NCBI GenBank assembly: GCA_016706365.1
Contig: JADJJU010000017.1
Coordinates: 1 to 60,293 of the forward strand
Origin: Saprospiraceae bacterium
Lineage (GTDB): Bacteria > Bacteroidota > Bacteroidia > Chitinophagales > Saprospiraceae
Direction: 5' to 3'
DNA: 60,293 bases
Shown here: positions 7,854 to 17,654 of the stretch, in pieces
Numbering within the stretch: position 1 is the first letter of the stretch
How the letters are laid out: each line of letters opens with the position of its first letter
The notes under the pieces: generated by a model
The model's database searches: none
Told to the model about the DNA's origin: nothing
What the model saw: only the letters and a program-made list of their open reading frames with translations
Made by a program: the position numbers and the translations under genes

Positions 7854-8701
7854 TGCATAAAGCTTCTCAGCTGCTGATATGATTGGTAAGGTTTTTCAAG
7901 CATTCCCATATGCGCACAGTTGTCCAGAATGCAGATTTTGCTGGTGACGGGAAGGAGTAATTGATTATATGCATGATCTCCAGATATGGCAGGATCATCT
8001 TTTCCAAGGATAAATAGAACAGGAACCTCCGTTTTATAAAATACCTCTTCATAATCATTCCGCTCTATCATTGCATTGAGATAGTGTGTCAGAACCACGG
8101 AATCAGAACCTTTCATTTTGTTTGTGAACTGTAAAATACTTTGTTGGTGCACAACAGGATCATGAAACAATCCGGGAAGCATTTCTTTCAGGTATGGACG
8201 CAACCCACGGGATTCGATGAACTCAATACTTTTAGACCGGGCTATTTTCTTTTCATCAGTATCTTCATAGATATGGCTATGAAAAAGACAAATACCCGAA
8301 AGTTTATTTACATATCGTGAATGATAGGCGGCAGCAATATACCCTCCCATAGAGTGACCCACTAATACTAATTTAGATATTTCCAGATAGATAAGAAGTG
8401 AATCAATGCTTTTAGCAAGAGAATCCAGGGAAGCATTTTTATCAAAGGGACTATCACCGAAACCGGGAAGATCTACTGTAATTACCTTATAGTGAGGGAT
8501 AAGAAGAGGTTTTATTTTATTCCAGATCGTACTGTCAAAACCAAATCCATGAACAAGCAAAAGCGTGTCTCCTTCACCACTTATTTCATAACTCAGGGCG
8601 CTCAGCTTTTTATCAACAGGCACATATATCTTACTCTCTGTTCTGAGGTCAGAAGAAAGCTGATATAAAGGAGCAAATTTAGACTGTTCGATTACAGACA
8701 T
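7823..8701 (-). CDS. alpha/beta-fold hydrolase
   Basis: Single-domain alpha/beta hydrolase of 292 residues. The oxyanion strand is LLLVHGFGFDS (47-57), the nucleophile elbow GHSMGG (Ser117), the acid probably GKDDPAI (Asp235/236) and the general base His264 in CAHMGML. No signal peptide is seen. Substrate unknown; esterase, lipase or lactonase activities all fit this family. It overlaps mazG tail to tail by 31 bp. Confidence 0.8.
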   Translation of the reverse strand: MSVIEQSKFAPLYQLSSDLRTESKIYVPVDKKLSALSYEISGEGDTLLLVHGFGFDSTIWNKIKPLLIPHYKVITVDLPGFGDSPFDKNASLDSLAKSIDSLLIYLEISKLVLVGHSMGGYIAAAYHSRYVNKLSGICLFHSHIYEDTDEKKIARSKSIEFIESRGLRPYLKEMLPGLFHDPVVHQQSILQFTNKMKGSDSVVLTHYLNAMIERNDYEEVFYKTEVPVLFILGKDDPAISGDHAYNQLLLPVTSKICILDNCAHMGMLEKPYQSYQQLRSFMHYCFSFELSR

Positions 8702-8984
8702 AATGATACCTGAGTGAATGATTCGCCAAAAACAAAAATAAGCTGCTCAATCAGTAATAAATTTGTGATTGAGTCAAGTGCTCATTCTAGCTATCCAGTA
8801 CCCTGTTTTCAATAGTGGGAGATCAAATATTTTTACAGGCAGAATAAATATCAAAATTCACAGTTTTTAAACAGATTTTTAGTGGCACCTAACAGCAGAA
8901 AGCGGATACTCGTAGAAGAAATGCCACAATCCAACCTAGGAAACAACTGTATTTGTATCTTTATTTTATGATAATATACTGCAT

Positions 8985-10202
8985 ATGTCGGCGGACTTAA
9001 AAATTCTTGAAAAAAATCTTAGTGAAAAACAGCAACAAATAAATTGCTTGTTTCAAATTACGCAATCTATTAATCAGAACGACTCTGCAGATTCTCTTTT
9101 CAGTATGTATAGTGATTACTTGAGAGACGGAATGGGGATAGAAAAAATGGTGTTTTTTACCCAGGAGAATAATGAGTGGGAGATTGCATCTGAAATCAAT
9201 TTTGACTATCGATCCAATGGGAAATTAGATGGAATATTGGGTCAATATAAAGACGTTACTTACCTGAATTCATCACAAAATCACATCATTGCAGCTTTTG
9301 ATTATATAGTGCCGGTATTGCATAAAGATCAGGCTATTGCATATGTACTGCTAAAAGATAGCCGAACTACACAGGATAGATTAAATTTTATCACCACCAT
9401 CACCAATATCATTGCAGTAGCCATTGAAAACAAAAGATTGTTCAAGCGGCAGATTGATCAGGAAAGGTACAGAAAGGAAGTAGAATTGGCCAGCGAGGTT
9501 CAGAAAATGCTGATTCCGGGAAAATTTCCCAGGAGAAAATACCTGGAATTGTCCAGCATATACAAGCCTCATCTCAATATTGGCGGGGATTACTATGATT
9601 TTATAGAGAAGTATGAAAACTGCTTTATCTTTTGCATTGCTGATATTTCGGGTAAAGGAGTTGCAGCAGCCTTATTAATGGCAAATTTTCAGGCGACATT
9701 GAGAAATGCCATCATGCACGATTCAGATTTGGTTAAGCTGGTTCAATATTTAAATAAAATGTTGGTTCAACTGACCAATAGTGACAAGATAATTACACTT
9801 TTTGTAGCAGAGTTCAATGCAATAACCCGACAACTCTCCTATGTAAATGCAGGGCATACACCACCGTTCCTTGTGACCGGAGATAAAATGCACAGACTGA
9901 GTGAGGGTTGTACATTGCTGGGAGCCTTTGACCATCTGCCCGTAATTCAATTAGGGCAACTGACGTTAGATTCAGACACTCTAATCATGGCTTATACAGA
10001 TGGATTGACAGATCTGGTCAATGATGAAGGTGTTTATTTTGATGACAAATTGATTACAGAATTTTTAAAAGAAAATGCAAAATGTACAGCAGATCAGATC
10101 AATAAGAAACTGCTGGAAGCTATGGAAACCTTTAAAGGCGAACAGGATTATCCGGATGATATTGCAATTTTAACCTGTAAGCTTCATCTTAGTTCGACAT
10201 AA
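8985..10202 (+). CDS. GAF-SpoIIE (RsbU-type) protein phosphatase
   Basis: A 405-residue cytoplasmic regulator. An N-terminal coiled coil (1-25) is followed by a GAF-like domain (about 28-155), a helical linker, then a PP2C/SpoIIE phosphatase domain (about 165-400). Metal-binding motifs are GGDYYDF, DISGKG, YTDGL and DDIAI. Such enzymes dephosphorylate STAS-domain anti-anti-sigma factors and so free a sigma factor. The RsbW-like kinase at 3.7-4.1 kb is the natural opposing activity. No STAS partner is in the window. The GAF ligand is unknown. Confidence 0.85.
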   Translation: MSADLKILEKNLSEKQQQINCLFQITQSINQNDSADSLFSMYSDYLRDGMGIEKMVFFTQENNEWEIASEINFDYRSNGKLDGILGQYKDVTYLNSSQNHIIAAFDYIVPVLHKDQAIAYVLLKDSRTTQDRLNFITTITNIIAVAIENKRLFKRQIDQERYRKEVELASEVQKMLIPGKFPRRKYLELSSIYKPHLNIGGDYYDFIEKYENCFIFCIADISGKGVAAALLMANFQATLRNAIMHDSDLVKLVQYLNKMLVQLTNSDKIITLFVAEFNAITRQLSYVNAGHTPPFLVTGDKMHRLSEGCTLLGAFDHLPVIQLGQLTLDSDTLIMAYTDGLTDLVNDEGVYFDDKLITEFLKENAKCTADQINKKLLEAMETFKGEQDYPDDIAILTCKLHLSST

Positions 10203-10267
10203 TATTGCCATTCAAAATGGGAAATAACCTGTAACTTTGTTTTTTGCTTGGTGTCAGATAATTTAGA

Positions 10268-11116
10268 ATGAGAGACAAAACTTTATCAACTATATTCGCT
10301 TTTTTCCTGGGAACATTTGGAATACACAGGTTCTATCTGGGTCAGGTAGGTCTGGGTATTTTTTATGCAATACTAATGTTTACCGGAATCCCAACGGTCC
10401 TGGGAATCATAGATGCGCTGGTAATGGCGGGTATGAGCCAAAGTGACTTTGATCATAAGTATAATAAGATTCCCAGAAAAGTTCAGACAAAACCTGATTA
10501 CCAGCGAAGAGCTGAAAGTGCAGAATATGACACTGGTCGTTCCGCCAATCCCGCTAATGCAAGACAAGCGACGACTATTCAACAAAAACAGAGACAACAA
10601 AAGCCCGTTACACGCACTACAACATCCATAGCAGACAATGTGCACAAGAAGAACGGTATAAGAAAATTCAAAGAATTTGATTATCCCGGAGCTATTGCGG
10701 AATTCACCAAAGCACTGGAACTGCAGCCACGTGATATTGCTGTTCATTTCAATCTTGCCTGCGCGTATTCGCTAACGGAAAATGTGGCAAAAGCTTATGA
10801 ACATCTTCAAAAAGCTGTTTCGCTGGGATTCAATGACCTGGACAAAATTCACACCCACGAAGCGCTTTCTTATGTCAGAATCCAGCCTCAGTATCTGAAA
10901 TTTAAAGACAGTAATTTTACTGAATACGCACCATTTGCGAAAACCGCAGAGGAAGAAGAAAAAGAATGGGAAGAGCAAAATGCAGAGCCTCTTGAGCTTC
11001 CCGAAGCGGACCAGTCTGACCTTCTTGAAGAGCTTAGAAGACTGCAGAATCTGAAGGAATTGGGGGTATTGACAGATGAAGAGTTTTTGGAGCAGAAGAG
11101 GAAGCTGGACGCTTAG
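10268..11116 (+). CDS. TM2 - TPR - SHOCT multidomain membrane protein
   Basis: A 282-residue protein of unknown function. Residues 1-60 are a TM2 domain: two membrane helices with FLGTFGIHRFYLG between polar ends. A basic, Gln-rich linker (70-118) follows, then TPR repeats (about 119-205; AIAEFTKALELQPRD is typical). An acidic stretch precedes a short C-terminal SHOCT-like helical pair (DLLEELRRLQNLKELGVLTD). The architecture suggests a membrane-anchored scaffold, with TPR and SHOCT on the cytoplasmic side. It follows the SpoIIE phosphatase by 65 bp and may be cotranscribed. Confidence 0.75.
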   Translation: MRDKTLSTIFAFFLGTFGIHRFYLGQVGLGIFYAILMFTGIPTVLGIIDALVMAGMSQSDFDHKYNKIPRKVQTKPDYQRRAESAEYDTGRSANPANARQATTIQQKQRQQKPVTRTTTSIADNVHKKNGIRKFKEFDYPGAIAEFTKALELQPRDIAVHFNLACAYSLTENVAKAYEHLQKAVSLGFNDLDKIHTHEALSYVRIQPQYLKFKDSNFTEYAPFAKTAEEEEKEWEEQNAEPLELPEADQSDLLEELRRLQNLKELGVLTDEEFLEQKRKLDA

Positions 11117-11255
11117 AGCGGAAGGTTCATTGTTACAAAATCCAGGAGGATTCTTTTCCAATTTCTGTGGGTTTTAAAAGCAATTATCTGAAAATTGTTG
11201 GCATCCGAGCAAAACGTTGACTGTTTTATTCCGTTATAGTATAAATATCATCCTC

Positions 11256-11915
11256 ATGAACGCCAGCGACCTCATCACCCAAAAAATTCCTTACCTGAAA
11301 ACTTCCCTTACAGGAGCAGAAGCGCTGGTATTAATGAATGATGCCAGAGTTCGCCATCTTCCAATAGTCAATAGTCGCCAGCTCTTAGGTATAATGTCGG
11401 AAGAAGATATTCTTGCCCAGGACGTAAATGAACCTGTCGGATCATATAATCTCAGCTTGAACAGATCCTATGTAAAAGCCAAAGACCATATTTTTGAGGT
11501 TTTGCAAATCATGTCCAATTTCAAACTAAGTTCCATTCCTGTAGTGGATGATAAGCAGGAATATTTGGGGAGCATAGTTTTGGAGGATTTGCTGCATGTT
11601 TTTGCAGGCAGCTTTTCATTTACTGAGCCTGGAAGTATCCTTGTCCTTGAAATTCCGGCAAGAGATTATTCTTTGGCAGATATTGCGCGCATTATCGAAC
11701 AGGACAATGCCAAAATATTAAGTGCTTTTATTACCCGTGACCTTGCAAAAGATCAATACTCTATAACTTTAAAAATCAGCGCACAGGATAATAAGAGAAT
11801 ATTAGCATCGCTAGAGAGGTACGATTACAATATCCTGGCATCATATACAGAGGAGGATTTTGCAGATACGCTAAAGGAAAGATACGATTCGCTGATTGCA
11901 TACCTGAACGTATAA
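11256..11915 (+). CDS. CBS-pair protein with C-terminal ACT-like region
   Basis: Residues 1-125 contain two CBS motifs (GIMSEEDILAQD and GSIVLEDLLHVF), a sensor module for adenosine nucleotides. Residues 135-220 look like an ACT-type ligand domain (SILVLEIPARDYSLADIARI). The ATG at 11256 (MNASDLIT) is preferred over 11217, which adds 13 hydrophobic residues. It is the first of a plus-strand run with the BamA-like gene and NAD kinase, a common Bacteroidota neighbourhood. Its direct target is unknown. Confidence 0.75.
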   Translation: MNASDLITQKIPYLKTSLTGAEALVLMNDARVRHLPIVNSRQLLGIMSEEDILAQDVNEPVGSYNLSLNRSYVKAKDHIFEVLQIMSNFKLSSIPVVDDKQEYLGSIVLEDLLHVFAGSFSFTEPGSILVLEIPARDYSLADIARIIEQDNAKILSAFITRDLAKDQYSITLKISAQDNKRILASLERYDYNILASYTEEDFADTLKERYDSLIAYLNV

Positions 11916-12045
11916 TTAAGAACGTAGCCGGGATAATATTCCAAACAAAAACTACTATTATAAATGCAACATTCTTGCATCAGGACATAGTGCTGTAATA
12001 AATGCTGCACAGCTTCGTATATTTGGAACTCATAACAATAATCGA

Positions 12046-13455
12046 GTGCCTCTATTCAGATCAATTTTCTTCTTTTTTATTACAAGCCTCTATTCCTTTT
12101 CCTTATTGGCACAATTGCGGACTGACTCTATATGTGTTGGAGAGATTGAAGTTAAAGGGACGCGCAAAACAAAGATTACCTACATATTGAGAGAACTGGA
12201 TTTCAGTCCGGGAAGTAATTTTCCTCATGATTCATGGCTTACAAGACTTGAACAAAATGAAAAGAGACTTCTTAATACAGGACTGTTTTTTCATGTAGAT
12301 ATCAGGGAATCTCAGGGAGCAGATAGCGGTAGAAATGTTGAAATTCTGGTAAGAGAAGCAGGACGTTTGAGCCTAACCCCAATTGTCGAATTAGCAGATA
12401 GAAATTTCAATGTTTGGTGGGAAGAAAAGGATCATATTTTGGATCGTTTAAACTTTCGTCTGACTACACGATGGTCTAATATGAGAGGCAGAAATGACTA
12501 TGTGCGCCTGTCATTGCAATTGGGATATACTCAGAAAGCCGAATTGCAATATGTTCTGCCCTTTATGAATAAATTTCAAAAACTGGGTATAGGTTTCGGC
12601 CTCCTGGCCACCAGAAATAAAGAACTTTATTACGCAACACAAGAAAATCGCCAGCTATTCAGGGTGTTTGAAAATGAATATTTACTGCATAGGCTAAGGG
12701 CACAGACCGCACTTTATTTCAGGCAAAAACTATATTGGACCCATACGCTGACAGCTGAATGGAATCATTTTCAGATAAATCCATATGTCAGGGACTCCCT
12801 TAATTTTAACTATTTGGGAGGAGCCCTCAGACAGCGATTTGATGCAGTGGAATACAGTGTCACTTTTGACAACAGAAATATGATTCCCTACCCGGAGCAA
12901 GGTTCATACTGGAAAAACTCCCTAAATAAGCAAGGACTTTTTATTACTTCAGGAATTGATGCCTTTTATTTCAGCTCAGAATGGAGACATTATTACGTAC
13001 TTGATACGAAATGGTCTGCGACCCATAGTGTCCATACGAGATTAGGGCTTCAACGGAAAGATTTGCCATATAATAATATAAGAGCCATTGGGTTTGACGA
13101 GACATATATACGAGGTTACGATTTGTACCTGATTGATGGTCTGGATTTTGCTTACATAAAAAACAGTCTCAGATATAAAATCGCGGATAGTGAAATTGAT
13201 TGGGGAAAATGGATGCCACTGGAAGGATGGAAGCGAATGCCCTTTCGAATATACATTGTGGCAAATGGAGATTTGGGATATGTCAACAACCCATTTAATT
13301 TTGAAACCAATGATTTTGCCAATAGAATGTTGATTGGCGGAGGTTTCGGAATGGATTTTGTTATGTACTATTCCAGAGTAATAAGAATAGAGCTCAGTAC
13401 TAATCATTTATTGGAGCCGGGCATATTTCTTCATTACAAATTTAGTATCAAATAA
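12046..13455 (+). CDS. BamA/TamA-like outer-membrane protein with one POTRA domain
   Basis: 469 residues, apparently starting at GTG (12046); no ATG lies in frame upstream before the stop at 11998. A signal peptide ends at SFSLLAQ. A single POTRA-like domain (VGEIEVKGTRKTKITYILREL) is followed by a 16-strand-type beta barrel. The barrel has the Omp85 signature IRGYDLY, and the protein ends with an aromatic/Lys beta strand (LHYKFSIK). With only one POTRA it is not the housekeeping BamA. It may be a dedicated assembly or lipid/protein export pore. It lies between a CBS protein and NAD kinase. Confidence 0.75.
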   Translation: MPLFRSIFFFFITSLYSFSLLAQLRTDSICVGEIEVKGTRKTKITYILRELDFSPGSNFPHDSWLTRLEQNEKRLLNTGLFFHVDIRESQGADSGRNVEILVREAGRLSLTPIVELADRNFNVWWEEKDHILDRLNFRLTTRWSNMRGRNDYVRLSLQLGYTQKAELQYVLPFMNKFQKLGIGFGLLATRNKELYYATQENRQLFRVFENEYLLHRLRAQTALYFRQKLYWTHTLTAEWNHFQINPYVRDSLNFNYLGGALRQRFDAVEYSVTFDNRNMIPYPEQGSYWKNSLNKQGLFITSGIDAFYFSSEWRHYYVLDTKWSATHSVHTRLGLQRKDLPYNNIRAIGFDETYIRGYDLYLIDGLDFAYIKNSLRYKIADSEIDWGKWMPLEGWKRMPFRIYIVANGDLGYVNNPFNFETNDFANRMLIGGGFGMDFVMYYSRVIRIELSTNHLLEPGIFLHYKFSIK

Positions 13456-13508
13456 AACACAGGTAGGACACTATTTTCTCTGCCATACAGAGGAATTATA
13501 CGAGGAAA

Positions 13509-14402
13509 ATGAGAGTTTGTTTATACAGTAAAATATTAACTCAAAGTCATCTTCCATTTGTGGAAGATTGCATAAAAGCTTTGATGGAAGAAGGTGTTTC
13601 TCTTCTTGCTTCTCCCGTAGTATATGAATTTCTGATTGCCAATAAGCTCCTTGATCCTGAAATAGTCTATGTAGAAGATTATGAAGACTTTAAACAACAC
13701 AAAGTAGATATCGTCATGACCCTGGGCGGAGACGGCACTGTGCTCAATGCAGTGACCTTTGTCAGAGACAGCAATGTTCCTATTTTAGGAGTGAACCTCG
13801 GAAGGCTGGGATTTTTAACCACAACCAATTCCGGCAAAATCAAGTCTATTATCAAACAGCTTGATCGTAAAATGTATCATGTCGAAGAAAGAAGTTTGTT
13901 ATATCTGGAGTCTAATTTACCGATTTTCGGAGATATGCGTTTTGCACTGAATGACTTTACGATTTTGAAGCGGGACACTTCTTCAATGATTGTGCTGCAT
14001 ACTTATGTAAACGGTGAATTCCTAAATTCATACTGGGCAGATGGGGTAATCGTGAGCACACCAACTGGTTCCACCGGCTACAATCTGAGCTGCGGAGGTC
14101 CGATTGTTTTTCCGACCTCAAAAAGTTTTGTCCTGACTCCTGTTGCACCACATAATTTGAATGTGCGGCCATTAGTTATCTCTGATGATGCGGTTATATC
14201 TTTTGAAGTGGAAGGAAGAAGCGAAAATTTTCTTTGCACTCTCGATTCCAGATACGAAAGTATCCATGCCGGATATCAACTGGCGATCAGGAAATGTGAT
14301 TTTAGCATCAGATTGATTCAACTTTCTGACAGAAGTTTTCTGCATAATATGAGGGAAAAACTGAAGTGGGGAGACGACTCACGTAACAAACCCAATGTAT
14401 AA
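13509..14402 (+). CDS. nadK: NAD kinase
   Basis: ATP-dependent phosphorylation of NAD to NADP. The GGDGT motif is at 73-77 (catalytic Asp75). The NAD-binding segment ADGVIVSTPTGSTGYNLSCG and the conserved GPI and PVAPHNLNVRP follow. Length (297) is normal and the protein is cytoplasmic. It follows the BamA-like gene by 53 bp and precedes the cyclase gene by 47 bp in the same orientation. Confidence 0.95.
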   Translation: MRVCLYSKILTQSHLPFVEDCIKALMEEGVSLLASPVVYEFLIANKLLDPEIVYVEDYEDFKQHKVDIVMTLGGDGTVLNAVTFVRDSNVPILGVNLGRLGFLTTTNSGKIKSIIKQLDRKMYHVEERSLLYLESNLPIFGDMRFALNDFTILKRDTSSMIVLHTYVNGEFLNSYWADGVIVSTPTGSTGYNLSCGGPIVFPTSKSFVLTPVAPHNLNVRPLVISDDAVISFEVEGRSENFLCTLDSRYESIHAGYQLAIRKCDFSIRLIQLSDRSFLHNMREKLKWGDDSRNKPNV

Positions 14403-14449
14403 TGCATCTATGATGTTACAATAGATCAAAAATTACCCCAAAAAGAATC

Positions 14450-15211
14450 ATGACAGTTTCATTCGAGCGAAATGGCAAAAAGTACGCAGCAGCATTGGAC
14501 AAATTCCTGGACATTTCGCTGGAGTTGAATCCGGAAAAATGGGGAGCTAATGCATTTTATGCGCCGGCATTTCAGGCAGAACCAGTCGTTCATGGTAATT
14601 TCATTGGTTCTACAAAAAAAGGGGGTGCGGTGAATTTTCTGAACCTTAAACTTAATCCTCACGGCAATGGAACGCACACAGAATGTGTAGGGCATATCGC
14701 ACAAGAAGCAGTGACCATCAACGACACACTAAGAACTTTTCACTTTCCGGCCGAACTCATCAGTGTATATCCTGAAAAACAGGACAATGGAGACCGGGTT
14801 GTCACAAAGCTTCAGCTGGAACAAGCCATTAGGTACAGAGGGGTAGCCGAAGCACTTATTGTGCGCACTTTGCCAAATGATTCAGATAAAAAAAACAGAA
14901 ACTATTCGGGAACCAATCCGCCCTATTTTGACGTATCTGCTATTGAATTCATTTTAGATCAGGGCTTTAAGCATTTGTTGATTGATTTGCCAAGTGTGGA
15001 TCGGGAAGAAGATGAGGGCAAGCTGGCTTCACACAAAGCTTTCTGGAATTATCCCAATGAGATTTCAAATGGGAGAACTATTACAGAGTTAATTTTTGCC
15101 AATAATGAAATTAAAGACGATCTTTATTTGTTACTTTTGCAAATTGGTCCGTTTGAAATAGACGTAAGTCCATCAAAACCCGTATTATTTGAGGTGAACG
15201 AAGAGAAATGA
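14450..15211 (+). CDS. cyclase-family metal-dependent hydrolase
   Basis: A 253-residue protein of the putative cyclase/kynurenine-formamidase fold (PF04199). The metal motif HGNGTHTE (71-78) resembles the family HxGTHxD/E. A second conserved region, LLIDLPSVDREEDEG, is followed by SHKAFW, which may supply another ligand. No kynurenine pathway genes are nearby, so the substrate is unknown. Its stop overlaps the next start (ATGA), so the two genes are translationally coupled. Confidence 0.75.
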   Translation: MTVSFERNGKKYAAALDKFLDISLELNPEKWGANAFYAPAFQAEPVVHGNFIGSTKKGGAVNFLNLKLNPHGNGTHTECVGHIAQEAVTINDTLRTFHFPAELISVYPEKQDNGDRVVTKLQLEQAIRYRGVAEALIVRTLPNDSDKKNRNYSGTNPPYFDVSAIEFILDQGFKHLLIDLPSVDREEDEGKLASHKAFWNYPNEISNGRTITELIFANNEIKDDLYLLLLQIGPFEIDVSPSKPVLFEVNEEK

Positions 15212-15882
15212 GCACACATCAATACACATATAAACAAGAGATCTATCTTCAGTTCAAAGAGCTGGACAGGAGCTCATTGCGCAACATAGTCCAGTACGTT
15301 GAGAAGAACAAAGACGCTATTGAAGAACTGGATAGTGAAGAGTTTTTTGAAGTTTATGCAACCTATTGCAGAGCTTTATTTGACCTTGGCAACTATAGTA
15401 AGTATATAATTGAGTCGGAGCAACTTTTGTTTCTCTCCATTGATCAGAATATATATGAATTTGAAGGGGAAGACATCTATGCCAGCACATTATTCAGAAA
15501 GGCAGCAGGCTTATTCAATTTGGGAAATCATTCTGAGGCTAAGCTGATTTTAATTCAGTTGCTCAAAATTGATCCGGAAAATAAAGATGTTAAAGCTTTC
15601 TATAAAAAAGTAATCCGCTCCAGATATAAGCTGAGTAAAATCACAAGAGCCATTGCTGTAGGGATGATTTTAGCTTCAGCGTTCCTGATTTGTCTGGAAT
15701 TATTGTTCATCAGGCCATTTTACCCGCAAATAGTCTTTAGCTTCGAGCTTTCCCGAAACATATTATTTGCTGCCGGTTTCCTTACTTTTGTATTTGGTGA
15801 CTTTTCGCATTTCATGATCGCTGAAATTCAGGCAATGAATGAAATAAAAAGCATCCTTATTAATAAAAAGAAAGGATTTTAG
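15208..15882 (+). CDS. TPR-like membrane protein, unknown function
   Basis: Not recognised by name. A 224-residue protein with an N-terminal cytoplasmic helical half (tetratricopeptide-like pairs near 85-130: FRKAAGLFNLGNHSEAK) and two hydrophobic segments near 142-163 and 174-196. It ends in a short basic tail (INKKKGF). It is coupled to the cyclase gene by a 4-bp overlap, which hints at a shared process. Confidence 0.65.
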   Translation: MSTHQYTYKQEIYLQFKELDRSSLRNIVQYVEKNKDAIEELDSEEFFEVYATYCRALFDLGNYSKYIIESEQLLFLSIDQNIYEFEGEDIYASTLFRKAAGLFNLGNHSEAKLILIQLLKIDPENKDVKAFYKKVIRSRYKLSKITRAIAVGMILASAFLICLELLFIRPFYPQIVFSFELSRNILFAAGFLTFVFGDFSHFMIAEIQAMNEIKSILINKKKGF

Positions 15883-16206
15883 CTTAGGCTCCTTCTATCG
15901 TATTCTTCGTTAATTTCAGAAGAATAATTTTTAGTATGAAACTCCAATTGTTTTCGTCCAAATAAAGCTGTCAATTGTCAACTCCTTAAAAGTAGATAAA
16001 AGTCAGAGAATATGATTTGTGCCAAAAACAAAAGCTCATTAAGGGCAAGAAGCCCCACAGTATCGCAAGAATGTCTAAATTGAATACAACAAGTCCGGTA
16101 TTCAATGAGTTAAGGTATTGTTAATCAAACACAGTTATGAAACACCAATTGAAACCTTTGCGTTTGAACACCCAAGCAAAACAATTAAAAATTAAATAGT
16201 AATAAG
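15883..16206. other. intergenic, 324 bp, promoter region of the HtrA gene
   Basis: A+T-rich spacer between tandem plus-strand genes. The long distance suggests that the HtrA protease has its own regulated promoter. No clear -33/-7 pair, hairpin terminator or repeat was found. Confidence 0.4.
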
Positions 16207-17361
16207 ATGAAAAAAGTATTGTCATTAATCATTTCAGGAGTCTTTGGAGGCGTACTCGTATTGGCAGCAATCTGGATGTTTGCTGACAAAATTTTGCCAC
16301 AAGCAGCAGTTGAGGCGCCCATTTATACGAGAATGACCGGAAATACGGACAGCCCTTCAGTTCCTTTTGATTTTACTGTAGCAGCGGATCGCGCCATGGA
16401 TGCAGTTGTGCACATTAAAGCTTCTGAGAGTAAGCAGGCAGTTCAGGAAAGGGGACAACAGCAAAAACGCAGCCCGTTCAGTTTCTTTTTTGACGATGAG
16501 TTAATGTTTGGAAATCCATATGGCGGACCCAGACAAGGAAGCGGCTCCGGTGTCATAGTAGATACCGAGGGATATATTGTAACGAATAATCACGTGATAG
16601 CTTTTGCAGATGAATATGAAGTCACTACTCATGACAACAGAAAATTCACGGCTAAGCTAATTGGCAGAGATGAAAACACTGACATTGCTGTACTTAAAAT
16701 CGAAGCAAATAACCTGAAACCTATAGCCTGGGGAAATTCTGATAATCTTAAAGTAGGACAGTGGGTTGTTGCCGTAGGAAACCCCTTTGACCTTACTTCA
16801 ACAGTTACTGCAGGAATCGTCAGTGCGAAAGCCAGAAAACTGGAACTCAACAGAAGTATAGGAGCGATTGAAGCTTTTATTCAGACTGACGCAGCAGTGA
16901 ATCCTGGTAACAGTGGTGGAGCGCTTGTAGATATCGAAGGACGATTGGTTGGTATTAATACAGCCATTGCCTCTCAAACAGGAAACTTTGCAGGATATTC
17001 ATTTGCAATTCCTTCCGACATCGTTAGCAAAATTGTAGAAGATATCATTGAATACGGATCATTCCAGAGAGCATACCTGGGAGTGGGGATCTTTGATAAT
17101 GACAGTGATTCGGCAGAGGAATTGGGTATTACCCAAACCACCGGAGTGGTTATCAAAGAAGTTTACGATGGTGGCTCAGCTCAATATGCCGGTTTGCTAC
17201 CGAATGATGTCATCATGAAAGTGAACACCAAAGATGTAAGAAATGTACCTCAACTTCAGGAATTGATCAGCAGATCCAAAGTAGGGGAGGTCATTCAGCT
17301 CACTGTGCTCAGAAAAGGTAAAGAAAAAAATATAGATGTGAAGTTAAGATCAGCGAGCTAA
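16207..17361 (+). CDS. HtrA/DegQ-family periplasmic serine protease
   Basis: Envelope quality-control protease of 384 residues. An uncleaved or signal-anchor hydrophobic N-terminus (4-26) is followed by the chymotrypsin-like domain. The triad is His129 (TNNHVI), Asp159 (NTDIAVLK) and Ser236 (NPGNSGGAL). An extended acidic/aromatic loop (89-110, FSFFFDDELMFGNPYGG) corresponds to loop LA. There is one C-terminal PDZ domain (about 285-380), as in DegS-like or one-PDZ HtrA proteins. A strong intrinsic terminator follows 117 bp downstream. Confidence 0.92.
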   Translation: MKKVLSLIISGVFGGVLVLAAIWMFADKILPQAAVEAPIYTRMTGNTDSPSVPFDFTVAADRAMDAVVHIKASESKQAVQERGQQQKRSPFSFFFDDELMFGNPYGGPRQGSGSGVIVDTEGYIVTNNHVIAFADEYEVTTHDNRKFTAKLIGRDENTDIAVLKIEANNLKPIAWGNSDNLKVGQWVVAVGNPFDLTSTVTAGIVSAKARKLELNRSIGAIEAFIQTDAAVNPGNSGGALVDIEGRLVGINTAIASQTGNFAGYSFAIPSDIVSKIVEDIIEYGSFQRAYLGVGIFDNDSDSAEELGITQTTGVVIKEVYDGGSAQYAGLLPNDVIMKVNTKDVRNVPQLQELISRSKVGEVIQLTVLRKGKEKNIDVKLRSAS

Positions 17362-17477
17362 TCGCCTACTGAGAAAAACTTCGTATATAAAATTGAGAAT
17401 ACAGGGATGAAAATCCATTGAAAATATAAGATGAAAGTCAAGAATTGGGGTTGAAGTTGGTTTTTCGTTTTGTTTGG

Positions 17478-17516
17478 CGTCTGCCCAAAGTTTTTTGGGT
17501 AGACGTTTTTTATTTT
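17478..17516 (+). terminator. intrinsic terminator of the HtrA gene
   Basis: A 12-bp stem (CGTCTGCCCAAA at 17478-17489 with TTTGGGTAGACG at 17494-17505, one G-U pair) with a 4-nt loop, followed directly by a T-rich tract. Orientation fits transcription from the HtrA gene. Confidence 0.88.
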
Positions 17517-17617
17517 CAGGAGAAAAATACATCCCCGGCAAGAAAATTTGAGCTTGTATAATTTGTCTTATCTGCATTATTGACATTTGAAGTCCGCATA
17601 CTAGTATTAAATTAATG

Positions 17618-17625
17618 TACCTTTG
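17618..17625 (+). promoter_or_regulatory. possible Bacteroidota -7 element
   Basis: TACCTTTG matches the Bacteroidota sigma-A -7 consensus TAnnTTTG and lies 30 bp upstream of the PurF-like start, after the terminator. The nearest upstream TTTG (17586-17589) is 28 bp away, longer than ideal, so the -33 box is uncertain. Confidence 0.4.
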
Positions 17626-17654
17626 TCCCTTTAAATCCAATCATAAGAAGGCCC

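Noticed and set aside
16589..16600. CACGTG hexamers at about 10737 and 16592 as parS
   Set aside because: Both lie inside coding regions and lack the flanking GTT/AAC bases of the 16-bp palindrome.
17350..17640. A 96-residue minus-strand open frame
   Set aside because: It spans the HtrA terminator hairpin and the promoter of the PurF-like gene, has no recognisable domain and lies opposite known signals, so it is a chance frame.
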